The position numbers and the translations under genes are program-made. A stretch of 64,000 bases of DNA from Sipunculus nudus. Taxonomy: Eukaryota; Annelida; Sipuncula; Golfingiida; Sipunculidae. Below, piece after piece: positions 36,763 through 51,000 of the stretch. The DNA is taken from positions 27,705,956 to 27,769,955 of the forward strand of contig CM049312.1 in assembly GCA_026874595.1 (NCBI GenBank). The letters run 5' to 3'. Numbering within the stretch: position 1 is the first letter of the stretch; each line of letters opens with the position of its first letter. The notes beneath the pieces were generated by a model, which was not told where the DNA came from, made no database searches, and was given only the letters and a program-made list of their open reading frames with translations.

Positions 36763-37333
36763 AGGTCACTTTATCATAACTAAGTACCCGACTAAGAAAC
36801 AGTAAAGTCACTTAACATCATTAAGTACCCGACTAAGAAAGAGCAAGGTCATTTTATCATCACTAAGTATTCGACTAAGAAACAGTAAGGTCATTTTATC
36901 ATCACTAATTACTCGACTAAGAAACAGTAAGGAAACTTTATTATCACTAAGTATCCGACTAAGAAACAGTAAGGTCACTTTATCATCACTAAGTATCCGA
37001 CTAAGAAATAGTAAGGTCATTTTATCATCACTAAGTAGCCGACTAAGAAATTTTAAGGTCACTTTATCATCACTAAGTATCCGACTAAGAATCAGTCAGG
37101 TCATTTTATCATCACTAAGTATCTGAATAAGAATCAGTAAGGTCACTTTATCATCACTTAGTACCCGACTATAAGTATCCGACTAAGAAACAGTAAGGTC
37201 ACTTTATCATCACTAAGTATCCGACTAAGAAACAGTTAGGTCACTTTACCATCACTAAGTATCCGACTAAGAAACAGTTAGGTCACTTTATCATCACTAA
37301 GTACTCGACTAAGAAACAGTGAGGTCACTTTAT

Positions 37334-39970
37334 CATCACTATGTACCCGACTACGAAACAGTAAGGTCAATTTACCATCACTAAGTATCCGAATAAGAAA
37401 CAGTAAGTACCCGACTAAGAAACAGTAAGGTCATATTATCATCACTAAGTATCTGACTAAGAAACAGTAAGGTCACTTTACCATCAGTAAGTACCCGATT
37501 AAAAGTATCCGACTAAGAAAAAGTAAGGTCACTTTATCATCACTAAGTACCCGACTAAGAAACAGTAAGGTCACTTTATCATCACTTAGTACTCGACTAA
37601 GAAACAGTAAGGTCACTTTATCATCAGTAAGTACTCGACTAAGAAACAGTCAGGTCACTCTATCATCACTAGGTACCCGACTTAACTTATCCGACTAAGA
37701 AACAGTAAGGTCACTTTATCATCACTAAGTACCCGACTAAGAAACAGTAAGGTCACTTTACCATCACTAAGTATCCGACAAAGAAACAGTAAGGTCACTT
37801 TATCATCACTATGTACCCGACTACGAAACAGTAAGGTCAATTTACCATCACTAAGTATCCGAATAATAGACAGTCAGTACCCGACTAAGAAACAGTAAGG
37901 TCATATTATCATCACTAAGTATCTGACCAAGAAACAGTAAGGTCACTTTACCATCAGTAAGAACCCGATTAAAAGTATCAGACTAAGAAAAAGTAAGGTC
38001 ACTTTATCATCACTAAGTACCCGACTAAGAAAGAGTAAGGTCACTTTATCATCACTAAGTACTCGACTAAGAAACAGTAAGGTCATTTAACATCACAAGG
38101 TACTCGACTTAGAATCAGTAAGGTCACTTTATCATCACTAAGTATCCGACTAAGAAATAGTAAGGTCACTTTATCATCAGTAAGTACTCGACTTAGAAAC
38201 AGTCAGGTCACTCTATCATCACCAAGTACCCGACTTAACGTATCCGACTAAGAAACAGTAAGGTCACTTTATCATCATTAAGTACCCGACTAAGAAACAG
38301 TAAGGTCACTTTACCATCACTAAGTGTCCGAATAAGAAACAGTAAGGTCATTTTATCATCACTAAGTATCCTCCTAAGAAACAGCAAGGTCACTTTATCA
38401 TCACTAAGTACCCGAATAAGAAACAGTAAGATCACTTTATCATCACTAAGTACAAGACTAAGAAACAGTAAGGTCACTTTATCATCACTAAGTCCCCGAT
38501 TAAGAAACAGTAAGGTCACTTTATCATCACTAAGTACCCGACTAAAATTATCAGACTAAGAAACAGTAAGGTCACTTAATCATCACTAAGTACCCGACTA
38601 AGAAACAGTAAGGTCACTTTATCATCACTAAGTACCCGACTAAGAAACAGTAAGATCACTTTATCATCACTAAGTCTCTGATTAAGAAACAGTAAGGTCA
38701 CTTTATCATCACTAAGTATCCGACTACGAAACAGTAAGGTCACTTTATCATCACTAAGTATCCAAATAAGAAACACTAAGGTCATTTGATCATCACTAAG
38801 TACCCGACTATAAGTATCCGACTAAGAAACAGTAAGGTCACTTTACTATCACTAAGTATCCGACTAAGAAACAGTTAGGTCACTTTACCATCACTTAGTA
38901 TCCGACTAAGAAACAGTTAGGTCACTTTATCATCACTAAGTACCCGACTAAGAAACAGTAAGGTCACTTTATCATCACTAAGTAACCGACTAAGAAAGAG
39001 CAAGGTCATTTTATCACCTCTAAGTATCCGACGAAGAAACAGTAAGGTCATTTTATCATCACTAATTACTCGACAGAGAAACAGTGAGGACACTTTATTA
39101 TCACTAAGTATCCGACTAAGAAACAGTAGGGTCACTTTATCATCACTAAATAGCCGACTAAGAAACAGTAAGGTCATTTTATCATCACTAAGTCCCCGAT
39201 TAAGAAACAGTAAGGTCACTTTATCATCACTAAGTACCCGACTAAAATTATCAGACTAAGAAACAGTAAGGTCACTTAATCATCACTAAGTACCCGACTA
39301 AGAAACAGTAAGGTCACTTTATCATCACTAAGTACCCGACTAAGAAACAGTAAGATCACTTTATCATCACTAAGTCTCTGATTAAGAAACAGTGAGGTCA
39401 CTTTATCATCACTAAGTATCCGACTAAGAAACAGTAAGGTCACTTTATCATCACTAAGTATCCAAATAAGAAACACTAAGGTCATTTGATCATCACTAAG
39501 TACCCGACTATAAGTATCCGACTAAGAAACAGTAAGGTCACTTTACTATCACTAAGTATCCGACTAAGAAACAGTTAGGTCACTTTACCATCACTTAGTA
39601 TCCGACTAAGAAATAGTAAGGTCACTTTATCATCACTAAGTACTCGACTAAGAAACAGTAAGTTCACTTTATTATCACTAAATACTCGACTTAGAATCAG
39701 TAAGGTCACTTTATCATCACTAAGTACCAGACTAAGAAACAGTAAGGTCACTTTATCATCACTAAGTACCCGACTAAAAGTATCCGATTAAGAAACAATA
39801 AGGCCACTTTATCATCACTAAGTACCCGACTTAGAAACAGCAAGGTCACTTTAAAATCACTAAGTACCCGACTAAGAAAGAGCAAGGTCATTTTATCATC
39901 ACTAAGTATCCGAAGAAGAAACAGTAAGGTCATTTTATCATCACTAATTACTCGACAGAGAAACAGTAAG
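37334..39970. repeat. Higher-order block repeating 33960-36596 (offset 3,374 bp)
   Basis: Same variant order, including ATGTACCCGACTACG, TATCCTCCTAAG and CTCTGATTAAG units. A 756-bp tandem duplication follows: 39214-39965 is repeated at about 39970-40721. Beyond it, 40504-41200 matches 36374-37070 at an offset of 4,130 bp. Confidence 0.75.
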
Positions 39971-42023
39971 GTCACTTTATCATCACTAAGTACCCGACTA
40001 AAATTATCAGACTAAGAAACAGTAAGGTCACTTAATCATCACTAAGTACCCGACTAAGAAACAGTAAGGTCACTTTATCATCACTAAGTACCCGACTAAG
40101 AAACAGTAAGATCACTTTATCATCACTAAGTCTCTGATTAAGAAACAGTGAGGTCACTTTATCATCACTAAGTATCCGACTAAGAAACAGTAAGGTCACT
40201 TTATCATCACTAAGTATCCAAATAAGAAACACTAAGGTCATTTGATCATCACTAAGTACCCGACTATAAGTATCCGACTAAGAAACAGTAAGGTCACTTT
40301 ACTATCACTAAGTATCCGACTAAGAAACAGTTAGGTCACTTTACCATCACTTAGTATCCGACTAAGAAATAGTAAGGTCACTTTATCATCACTAAGTACT
40401 CGACTAAGAAACAGTAAGTTCACTTTATTATCACTAAATACTCGACTTAGAATCAGTAAGGTCACTTTATCATCACTAAGTACCAGACTAAGAAACAGTA
40501 AGGTCACTTTATCATCACTAAGTACCCGACTAAAAGTATCCGATTAAGAAACAATAAGGCCACTTTATCATCACTAAGTACCCGACTTAGAAACAGCAAG
40601 GTCACTTTAAAATCACTAAGTACCCGACTAAGAAAGAGCAAGGTCATTTTATCATCACTAAGTATCCGAAGAAGAAACAGTAAGGTCATTTTATCATCAC
40701 TAATTACTCGACAGAGAAACAGTAAGGACACTTTATTATCACTAAGTATCCGACTAAGAAACAGTAGGGTCACTTTATCATCACTAAATAGCCGACTAAG
40801 AAACAGTAAGGTCATTTTATCATCACTAAGTATCCGAATAAGAAACAGTAAGGTCACTTTATTATCACTAAGTACTCGACTATGAAAGAGTAAGGTCACT
40901 TTATCATAACTAAGTACCCGACTAAGAAACAGTAAAGTCACTTAACATCATTAAGTACCCGACTAAGAAAGAGCAAGGTCATTTTATCATCACTAAGTAT
41001 TCGACTAAGAAACAGTAAGGTCATTTTATCATCACTAATTACTCGACTAAGAAACAGTAAGGAAACTTTATTATCACTAAGTATCCGACTAAGAAACAGT
41101 AAGGTCACTTTATCATCACTAAGTATCCGACTAAGAAATAGTAAGGTCATTTTATCATCACTAAGTAGCCGACTAAGAAATTTTAGGGTCACTTTATCAT
41201 CACTAAGTATCCGACTAAGAATCAGTCAGGTCATTTTATCATCACTAAGTATCTGACTAAGAATCAGTAAGGTCACTCTATCATCACTAAGTACCCGACT
41301 ATAAGTATCCGACTAAGAAACAGTAAGGTCACTTTATCATCACTAAGTATCCGACTAAGAAACAGTTAGGTCACTTTACCATCACTAAGTATCCGACTAA
41401 GAAACAGTTAGGTCACTTTATCATCACTAAGTACTCGACTAAGAAACAGTAAGGTCACTTTATCATCACTATGTACCCGACTACGAAACAGTAAGGTCAA
41501 TTTACCATCACTAAGTATCCGATAAGAAACAATAAGTACCCGACTAAGAAACAGTAAGGTCATATTATCATCACTAAGTATCTGACTAAGAAACAGTAAG
41601 GTCACTTTACCATCAGTAAGTACCCGATTAAAAGTATCCGACTAAGAAAAAGTAAGGTCACTTTATCATCACTAAGTACAAGACTAAGAAACAGTAAGGT
41701 CACTTTATCATCACTAAGTCCCCGATTAAGAAACAGTAAGGTCACTTTATCATCACTAAGTACCCGACTAAAATTATCAGACTAAGAAACAGTAAGGTCA
41801 CTTAATCATCACTAAGTACCCGACTAAGAAACAGTAAGGTCACTTTATCATCACTAAGTACCCGACTAAGAAACAGTAAGATCACTTTATCATCACTAAG
41901 TCTCTGATTAAGAAACAGTAAGGTCACTTTATCATCACTAAGTATCCGACTAAGAAACAGTAAGGTCACTTTATCATCACTAAGTATCCAAATAAGAAAC
42001 ACTAAGGTCATTTGATCATCACT

Positions 42024-45000
42024 AAGTACCCGACTATAAGTATCCGACTAAGAAACAGTAAGGTCACTTTACTATCACTAAGTATCCGACTAAGAAACAG
42101 TTAGGTCACTTTACCATCACTTAGTATCCGACTAAGAAACAGTTAGGTCACTTTATCATCACTAAGTACCCGACTAAGAAACAGTAAGGTCACTTTATCA
42201 TCACTAAGTAACCGACTAAGAAAGAGCAAGGTCATTTTATCACCTCTAAGTATCCGACAAAGAAACAGTAAGGTCATTTTATCATCACTAATTACTCGAC
42301 AGAGAAACAGTGAGGACACTTTATTATCACTAAGTATCCGACTAAGAAACAGTAAGTTCACTTTATTATCACTAAGTACTCGACTTAGAATCAGTAAGGT
42401 CACTTTATCATCACTAAGTACCAGACTAAGAAACAGTAAGGTCACTTTATCATCACTAAGTACCCGACTAAAAGTATCCGATTAAGAAACAATAAGGCCA
42501 CTTTATCATCACTAAGTACCCGACTTAGAAACAGCAAGGTCACTTTAAAATCACTAAGTACCCGACTAAGAAAGAGCAAGGTCATTTTATCATCACTAAG
42601 TATCCGAAGAAGAAACAGTAAGGTCATTTTATCATCACTAATTACTCGACAGAGAAACAGTAAGGACACTTTATTATCACTAAGTATCCGACTAAGAAAC
42701 AGTAGGGTCACTTTATCATCACTAAATAGCCGACTAAGAAACAGTAAGGTCATTTTATCATCACTAAGTATCCGAATAAGAAACAGTAAGGTCACTTTAT
42801 TATCACTAAGTACTCGACTAAGAAAGAGTAAGGTCACTTTATCATAACTAAGTACCCGACTAAGAAACAGTAAAGTCACTTAACATCATTAAGTACCCGA
42901 CTAAGAAAGAGCAAGGTCATTTTATCATCACTAAGTATTCGACTAAGAAACAGTAAGGTCATTTTATCATCACTAATTACTCGACTAAGAAACAGTAAGG
43001 AAACTTTATTATCACTAAGTATCCGACTAAGAAACAGTAAGGTCACTTTATCATCACTAAGTATCCGACTAAGAAATAGTAAGGTCATTTTATCATCACT
43101 AAGTAGCCGACTAAGAAATTTTAAGGTCACTTTATCATCACTAAGTATCCGACTAAGAATCAGTCAGGTCATTTTATCATCACTAAGTATCTGACTAAGA
43201 ATCAGTAAGGTCACTCTATCATCACTAAGTACCCGACTATAAGTATCCGACTAAGAAACAGTAAGGTCACTTTATCATCACTAAGTATCCGACTAAGAAA
43301 CAGTTAGGTCACTTTACCATCACTAAGTATCCGACTAAGAAACAGTTAGGTCACTTTATCATCACTAAGTACTCGACTAAGAAACAGTAAGGTCACTTTA
43401 TCATCACTATGTACCCGACTACGAAACAGTAAGGTCAATTTACCATCACTAAGTATCCGATAAGAAACAATAAGTACCCGACTAAGAAACAGTAAGGTCA
43501 TATTATCATCACTAAGTATCTGACTAAGAAACAGTAAGGTCACTTTACCATCAGTAAGTACCCGATTAAAAGTATCCGACTAAGAAAAAGTAAGGTCACT
43601 TTATCATCACTAAGTACCCGACTAAGAAACAGTAAGGTCACTTTATCATTAGTAAGTACTCGACTAAGAAACAGTCAGGTCACTCTATCATCACTAGGTA
43701 CCCGACTTAACTTATCCGACTAAGAAACAGTAAGGTCACTTTATCATCACTAAGTACCCGACTAAGAAACAGTAAGGTCACTTTACCATCACTAAGTATC
43801 CGACAAAGAAACAGTAAGGTCACTTTATCATCACTATGTACCCGACTACGAAACAGTTAGGTCAATTTACCATCACTAAGTATCCGAATAAGAAACAGTA
43901 AGTACCCGACTAAGAAACAGTAAGGTCATATTATCATCACTAAGTATCTGACTAAGAAACAGTAAGGTCACTTTACCATAAGTAAGTACCCGATTAAAAG
44001 TATCCGACTAAGAAAAAGTAAGGTCACTTTATCATCACTAAGTACCCGACTAAGAAAGAGTAAGGTCACTTTATCATCACTAAGTACTCGACTAAGAAAC
44101 AGTAAGGTCATTTAACATCACAAGGTACTCGACTTAGAATCAGTAAGGTCACTTTATCATCACTAAGTATCCGACTAAGAAATAGTAAGGTCACTTTATC
44201 ATCAGTAAGTACTCGACTTAGAAACAGTCAGGTCACTCTATCATCACCAAGTACCCGACTTAACGTATCCGACTAAGAAACAGTAAGGTCACTTTATCAT
44301 CATTAAGTACCCGACTAAGAAACAGTAAGGTCACTTAATCCTCACTAAGTGTCCGAATAAGAAACAGTAAGGTCATTTTATCATCACTAAGTATCCTCCT
44401 AAGAAACAGCAAGGTCACTTTATCATCACTAAGTACACGACTAAGAAACAGTAAGATCACTTTATCATCACTAAGTACAAGACTAAGAAACAGTAAGGTC
44501 ACTTTATCATCACTAAGTCCCCGATTAAGAAACAGTAAGGTCACTTTATCATCACTAAGTACCCGACTAAAATTATCAGACTAAGAAACAGTAAGGTCAC
44601 TTAATCATCACTAAGTACCCGACTAAGAAACAGTAAGGTCACTTTATCATCACTAAGTACCCGACCAAGAAACAGTAAGATCACTTTATCATCACTAAGT
44701 CTCTGATTAAGAAACAGTAAGGTCACTTTGTCATCACTAAGTATCCGACTAAGAAACAGTAAGGTCACTTTATCATCACTAAGTATCCAAATAAGAAACA
44801 CTAAGGTCATTTGATCATCACTAAGTACCCGACTATAAGTATCCGACTAAGAAACAGTAAGGTCACTTTACTATCACTAAGTATCCGACTAAGAAACAGT
44901 TAGGTCACTTTACCATCACTTAGTATCCGACTAAGAAACAGTTAGGTCACTTTATCATCACTAAGTACCCGACTAAGAAACAGTAAGGTCACTTTATCAT

Positions 45001-48000
45001 CACTAAGTAACCGACTAAGAAAGAGCAAGGTCATTTTATCACCTCTAAGTATCCGACGAAGAAACAGTAAGGTCATTTTATCATCACTAATTACTCGACA
45101 GAGAAACAGTGAGGACACTTTATTATCACTAAGTATCCGACTAAGAAACAGTAGGGTCACTTTATCATCACTAAATAGCCGACTAAGAAACAGTAAGGTC
45201 ATTTTATCATCACTAAGTCCCCGATTAAGAAACAGTAAGGTCACTTTGTCATCACTAAGTACCCGACTAAAATTATCAGACTAAGAAACAGTAAGGTCAC
45301 TTAATCATCACTAAGTACCCGACTAAGAAACAGTAAGGTCACTTTATCATCACTAAGTACCCGACTAAGAAACAGTAAGATCACTTTATCATCACTAAGT
45401 CTCTGATTAAGAAACAGTAAGGTCACTTTATCATCACTAAGTATCCGACTAAAATACAGTAAGGTCACTTTATCATCACTAAGTATCCAAATAAGAAACA
45501 CTAAGGTCATTTGATCATCACTAAGTACCCGACTATAAGTATCCGACTAAGAAACAGTAAGGTCACTTTACTATCACTAAGTATCCGACTAACAAACAGT
45601 TAGGTCACTTTACCATCACTTAGTATCCGACTAAGAAATAGTAAGGTCACTTTATCATCACTAAGTACTCGACTAAGAAACAGTAAGTTCACTTTATTAT
45701 CACTAAGTACTCGACTTAGAATCAGTAAGGTCACTTTATCATCACTAAGTACCAGACTAAGAAACAGTAAGGTCACTTTATCATCACTAAGTACCCGACT
45801 AAAAGTATCCGATTAAGAAACAATAAGGCCACTTTATCATCACTAAGTACCCGACTTAGAAACAGCAAGGTCACTTTAAAATCACTAAGTACCCGACTAA
45901 GAAAGAGCAAGGTCATTTTATCATCACTAAGTATCCGAAGAAGAAACAGTAAGGTCATTTTATCATCACTAATTACTCGACAGAGAAACAGTAAGGACAC
46001 TTTATTATCACTAAGTATCCGACTAAGAAACAGTAGGGTCACTTTATCATCACTAAATAGCCGACTAAGAAACAGTAAGGTCATTTTATCATCACTAATT
46101 ACTCGACTAAGAAACAGTAAGGAAACTTTATTATCACTAAGTATCCGACTAAGAAACAGTAAGGTCACTTTATCATCACTAAGTATCCGACTAAGAAATA
46201 GTAAGGTCATTTTATCATCACTAAGTAGCCGACTAAGAAATTTAAAGGTCACTTTATCATCACTAAGTATCCGACTAAGAATCAGTCAGGTCATTTTATC
46301 ATCACTAAGTATCTGACTAAGAATCAGTAAGGTCACTCTATCATCACTAAGTACCCGACTATAAGTATCCGACTAAGAAACAGTAAGGTCACTTTATCAT
46401 CACTAAGTATCCGACTAAGAAACAGTTAGGTCACTTTACCATCACTAAGTATCCGACTAAGAAACAGTTAGGTCAATTTATCATCACTAAGTACCCGACT
46501 AAGAAACAGTAAGGTCACTTTATCATCACTTAGTATCCGACTAAGAAATAGTTAGGTCATTTTATCATCACTAAGTAGCCGACTAAGAAATAGTAAGGTC
46601 ACTTTATCATCACTAAGTATCCGACTAAGACACAGTAAGGTCATTTTATCATCACTAAGTATCCGACTAAGAATCAGTAATGTCACTCTATCATCACTAA
46701 TTACCCGACTATAAGTATCCGACTAAGAATCAGTAAGGTCACTCTATCATCACTAAGTACCCGACTATAAGTATCCGACTAAGAAACAGTAAGGTCACTT
46801 TATCATCACTAAGTATCCGACTAAGAAACAGTTAGGTCACTTTACCATCACTAAGTATCCGACTAAGAAACAGTTAGGTCAATTTATCATCACTAAGTAC
46901 CCGACTAAGAAACAGTAAGGTCACTTTACCATCACTAAGTATCCGACTAAGAAACAGTCAGGTCACTCTATCATCACTAGGTACCCGACTTAACTTATCC
47001 GACTAAGAAACAGTAAGGTCACTTTATCATCACTAAGTATCCGACTAAGAAACAGTTAGGTCACTTTACCATCACTTAGTATCCGACTAAGAAATAGTAA
47101 GGTCACTTTATCATCACTAAGTACTCGACTAAGAAACAGTAAGTTCACTTTATTATCACTAAGTACTCGACTTAGAATCAGTAAGGTCACTTTATCATCA
47201 CTAAGTACCAGACTAAGAAACAGTAAGGTCACTTTATCATCACTAAGTACCCGACTAAAAGTATCCGATTAAGAAACAATAAGGCCACTTTATCATCACT
47301 AAGTACCCGACTCAGAAACAGCAAGGTCACTTTAAAATCACTAAGTACCCGACTAAGAAAGAGCAAGGTCATTTTATCATCACTAAGTATCCGAAGAAGA
47401 AACAGTAAGGTCATTTTATCATCACTAATTACTCGAGAGAGAAACAGTAAGGACACTTTATTATCACTAAGTATCCGACTAAGAAACAGTAGGGTCACTT
47501 TATCATCACTAAATAGCCGACTAAGAAACAGTAAGGTCATTTTATCATCACTAAGTATCCGAATAAGAAACAGTAAGGTCACTTTATTATCACTAAGTAC
47601 TCGACTAAGAAAGAGTAAGGTCACTTTATCATAACTAAGTACCCGACTAAGAAACAGTTAAGTCGCTTAACATCATTAAGTACCCGACTAAGAAAGAGCA
47701 AGGTCATTTTATCATCACTAAGTATTCGACTAAGAAACAGTAAGGTCATTTTATCATCACTAATTACTCGACTAAGAAACAGTAAGGAAACTTTATTATC
47801 ACTAAGTATCCGACTAAGAAACAGTAAGGTCACTTTATCATCACTAAGTATCCGACTAAGAAATAGTAAGGTCATTTTATCATCACTAAGTAGCCGACTA
47901 AGAAATTTTAAGGTCACTTTATCATCACTAAGTATCCGATTAAGAATCAGTCAGGTCGTTTTATCATCACTAAGTATCTGACTAAGAATCAGTAAGGTCA

Positions 48001-51000
48001 CTCTATCATCACTAAGTACCCGACTATAAGTATCCGACTAAGAAACAGTAAGGTCACTTTATCATCACTAAGTATCCGACTAAGAAACAGTTAGGTCACT
48101 TTACCATCACTAAGTATCCGACTAAGAAACAGTTAGGTCAATTTATCATCACTAAGTACCCGACTAAGAAACAGTAAGGTCACTTTATCATCACTTAGTA
48201 TCCGACTAAGAAATAGTTAGGTCATTTTATCATCACTAAGTAGCCGACTAAGAAATAGTAAGGTCACTTTATCATCACTTAGTATCCGACTAAGACACAG
48301 TAAGGTCATTTTATCATCACTAAGTATCCGACTAAGAATCAGTAATGTCACTCTATCATCACTAATTACCCGACTATAAGTATCCGACTAAGAAACAGTA
48401 AGGTCACTTTATCATCACTAATTACCCGACTAAGAAACAGTAAGGTCACTTTACCATCACTAAGTATCCGACTAAGAAACAGTCAGGTCACTCTATCATC
48501 ACTAGGTACCCGACTTAACTTATCCGACTAAGAAACAGTAAGGTCACTTTATCATCACTAAGTACCCGACTAAGAAACAGTAAGGTCACTTTACCATCAC
48601 TAAGTATCCGACAAAGAAACAGTAAGGTCACTTTATCATCACTATGTACCCGACTACGAAACAGTAAGGTCAATTTACCTTCACTATGTATCCGAATAAG
48701 AAACAGTAAGTACCCGACTAAGAAACAGTAAGGTCATATTATCATCACTAAGTATCTGACTAAGAAACAGTAAGGTCAATTTACCATCAGTAAGTACCCG
48801 ATTAAAAGTATCCGACTAAGAAAAAGTAAGGTCAATTTATCATCACTAAGTACCCGACTAAGAAAGAGTAAGGTCACTTTATCATCACTAAGTACTCGAC
48901 TAAGAAACAGTAAGGACATTTTATCATCACAAGGTACTCGACTTAGAATCAGTAAGGTCACTTTATCATCACTAAGTATCCGACTAAGAAATAGTAAGGT
49001 CACTTTATCATCACTAAGTATCCGACTAAGAAATAGTAAGGTCACTTTATCATCAGTAAGTACCCGACTAAGAAACAGTAAGGTCACTTTACCATCACTA
49101 AGTATCCGAATAAGAAACAGTAAGGTCATTTAATCATAACTAAGTACCCGACTAAGAAACAGTAAAGTCACTTAACAACATTAAGTACCCGACTAAGAAA
49201 GAGCAAGGTCATTTTATAATCACTAAGTATTCGACTAGGAAACAGTAAGGTCATTTTATCATCACTAATTACTCGACTAAGAAACAGTAAGGACACTTTA
49301 TTATCACTAAGTATCCGACTAAGAAACAGAAGGGTCACTTTATCATCACTAAATAGCCGACTAAGAAACAGTAAGGTCATTTTATCATCACTAAGTATGC
49401 GAATAAGAAACAGTAAGGTCACTTTATTATCACTAAGTACTCGACTAAGAAAGAGTAAGGTCACTTTATCATAACTAAGTACCCGACTAAGAAACAGTAA
49501 AGTCACTTAACATCATTAAGTACCCGACTAAGAAAGAGCAAGGTCATTTTATCATCACTAAGTATTCGACTAAGAAACAGTAAGGTCATTTTATCATCAC
49601 TAATGACTCGACTAAGAAACAGTAAGGACACTTTATTATCTCTAAGTATCCGACTAAGAAACAGTAAGGTCACTTTATCATCACTAAGTATCCGACTAAG
49701 AAATAGTAAGGTCATTTTATCATCACTAAGTAGCCGACTAAGAAATTTTAAGGTCACTTTATCATCACTTAGTATCCGACTAAGAATCAGTCAGGTCATT
49801 TTATCATCACTAAGTATCTGGCTAAGAATCAGTAAGGTCACTCTATCATCACTAAGTACCCGACTATAAATATCCGACTAAGAAACAGTAAGGTCACCTT
49901 ATCATCACTAAGTATCCGACTAAAAAACAGTTAGGTCAATTTATCATCACTAAGTACCCGACTAAGAAACAGTAAGGTCACTTAATCATCACTTAGTATC
50001 CGACTAAGAAATAGTTAGGTCATTTTATCATCACTAAGTAGCCGACTAAGAAATAGTAAGGTCACTTTATCATCACTAAGTATCCGACCAAGACACAGTA
50101 AGGTCATTTTATCATCACTAAGTATCCGACTAAGAATCAGTAATGTCACTCTATCATCACTAATTACCTGACTATAAGTATCCGACTAAGAAACAGTAAG
50201 GTCACTTTATCATCACTAATTACCCGACTAAGAAAAGTAAGGTCACTTTACCATCACTAAGTATCCGACTAAGAAACAGTAAGGTCATTTTAACATCACT
50301 AAATACTCGATTAAGAACAGTAAGGTCATTTTAACATCACTAAATACTCGAATAAAAAAGAGTAAGGTTACTTTATCATCACTAAGTATCCGACTAAGAA
50401 ACAGTGAGGTCACTTTATCATCACTAAGTACTCCACTAAGAAAGAGTAAGGTCACTTTATCATCACTAAGTACCCGACAAAGAAACAGTAAGATCACTTT
50501 ATCATCACTAAGTACTCGACTAAGAAAGAGTAAGGTTACTTTATCATCACTAAGTATCCGACTAAGAAACAGTAAGGTCACTTAACATCATTAAGTACCC
50601 GACTAAGAAAGAGCAAGATCATTTTATCATCACTAAGTATTCGACTAAGAAACAGTAAGGTCATTTTATCATCACTAATTACTCGACTAAGAAACAGTAA
50701 GGACACTTTATTATCACTAAGTATCCAACTAAGAAACAGTAAGGTCACTTTATCATCACTAAGTATCCGACTTAATAACAGTAAGGTCACTTAATCATCA
50801 CTAAGTATCCGACTAAGAATCAGTAATGTCACTCTATCATCACTAATTACCCGACTATAAGTATCCGACTAAGAAACAGTAAGATCACTTTACCATCACT
50901 GAGTAACCGAATAAGATGGGTATGGTCACTTTATCATCACTAAGTACTCGACTAAGAAATAGTAAGTTCACTTTATTATCACTAAGTACTCGACATAGAA

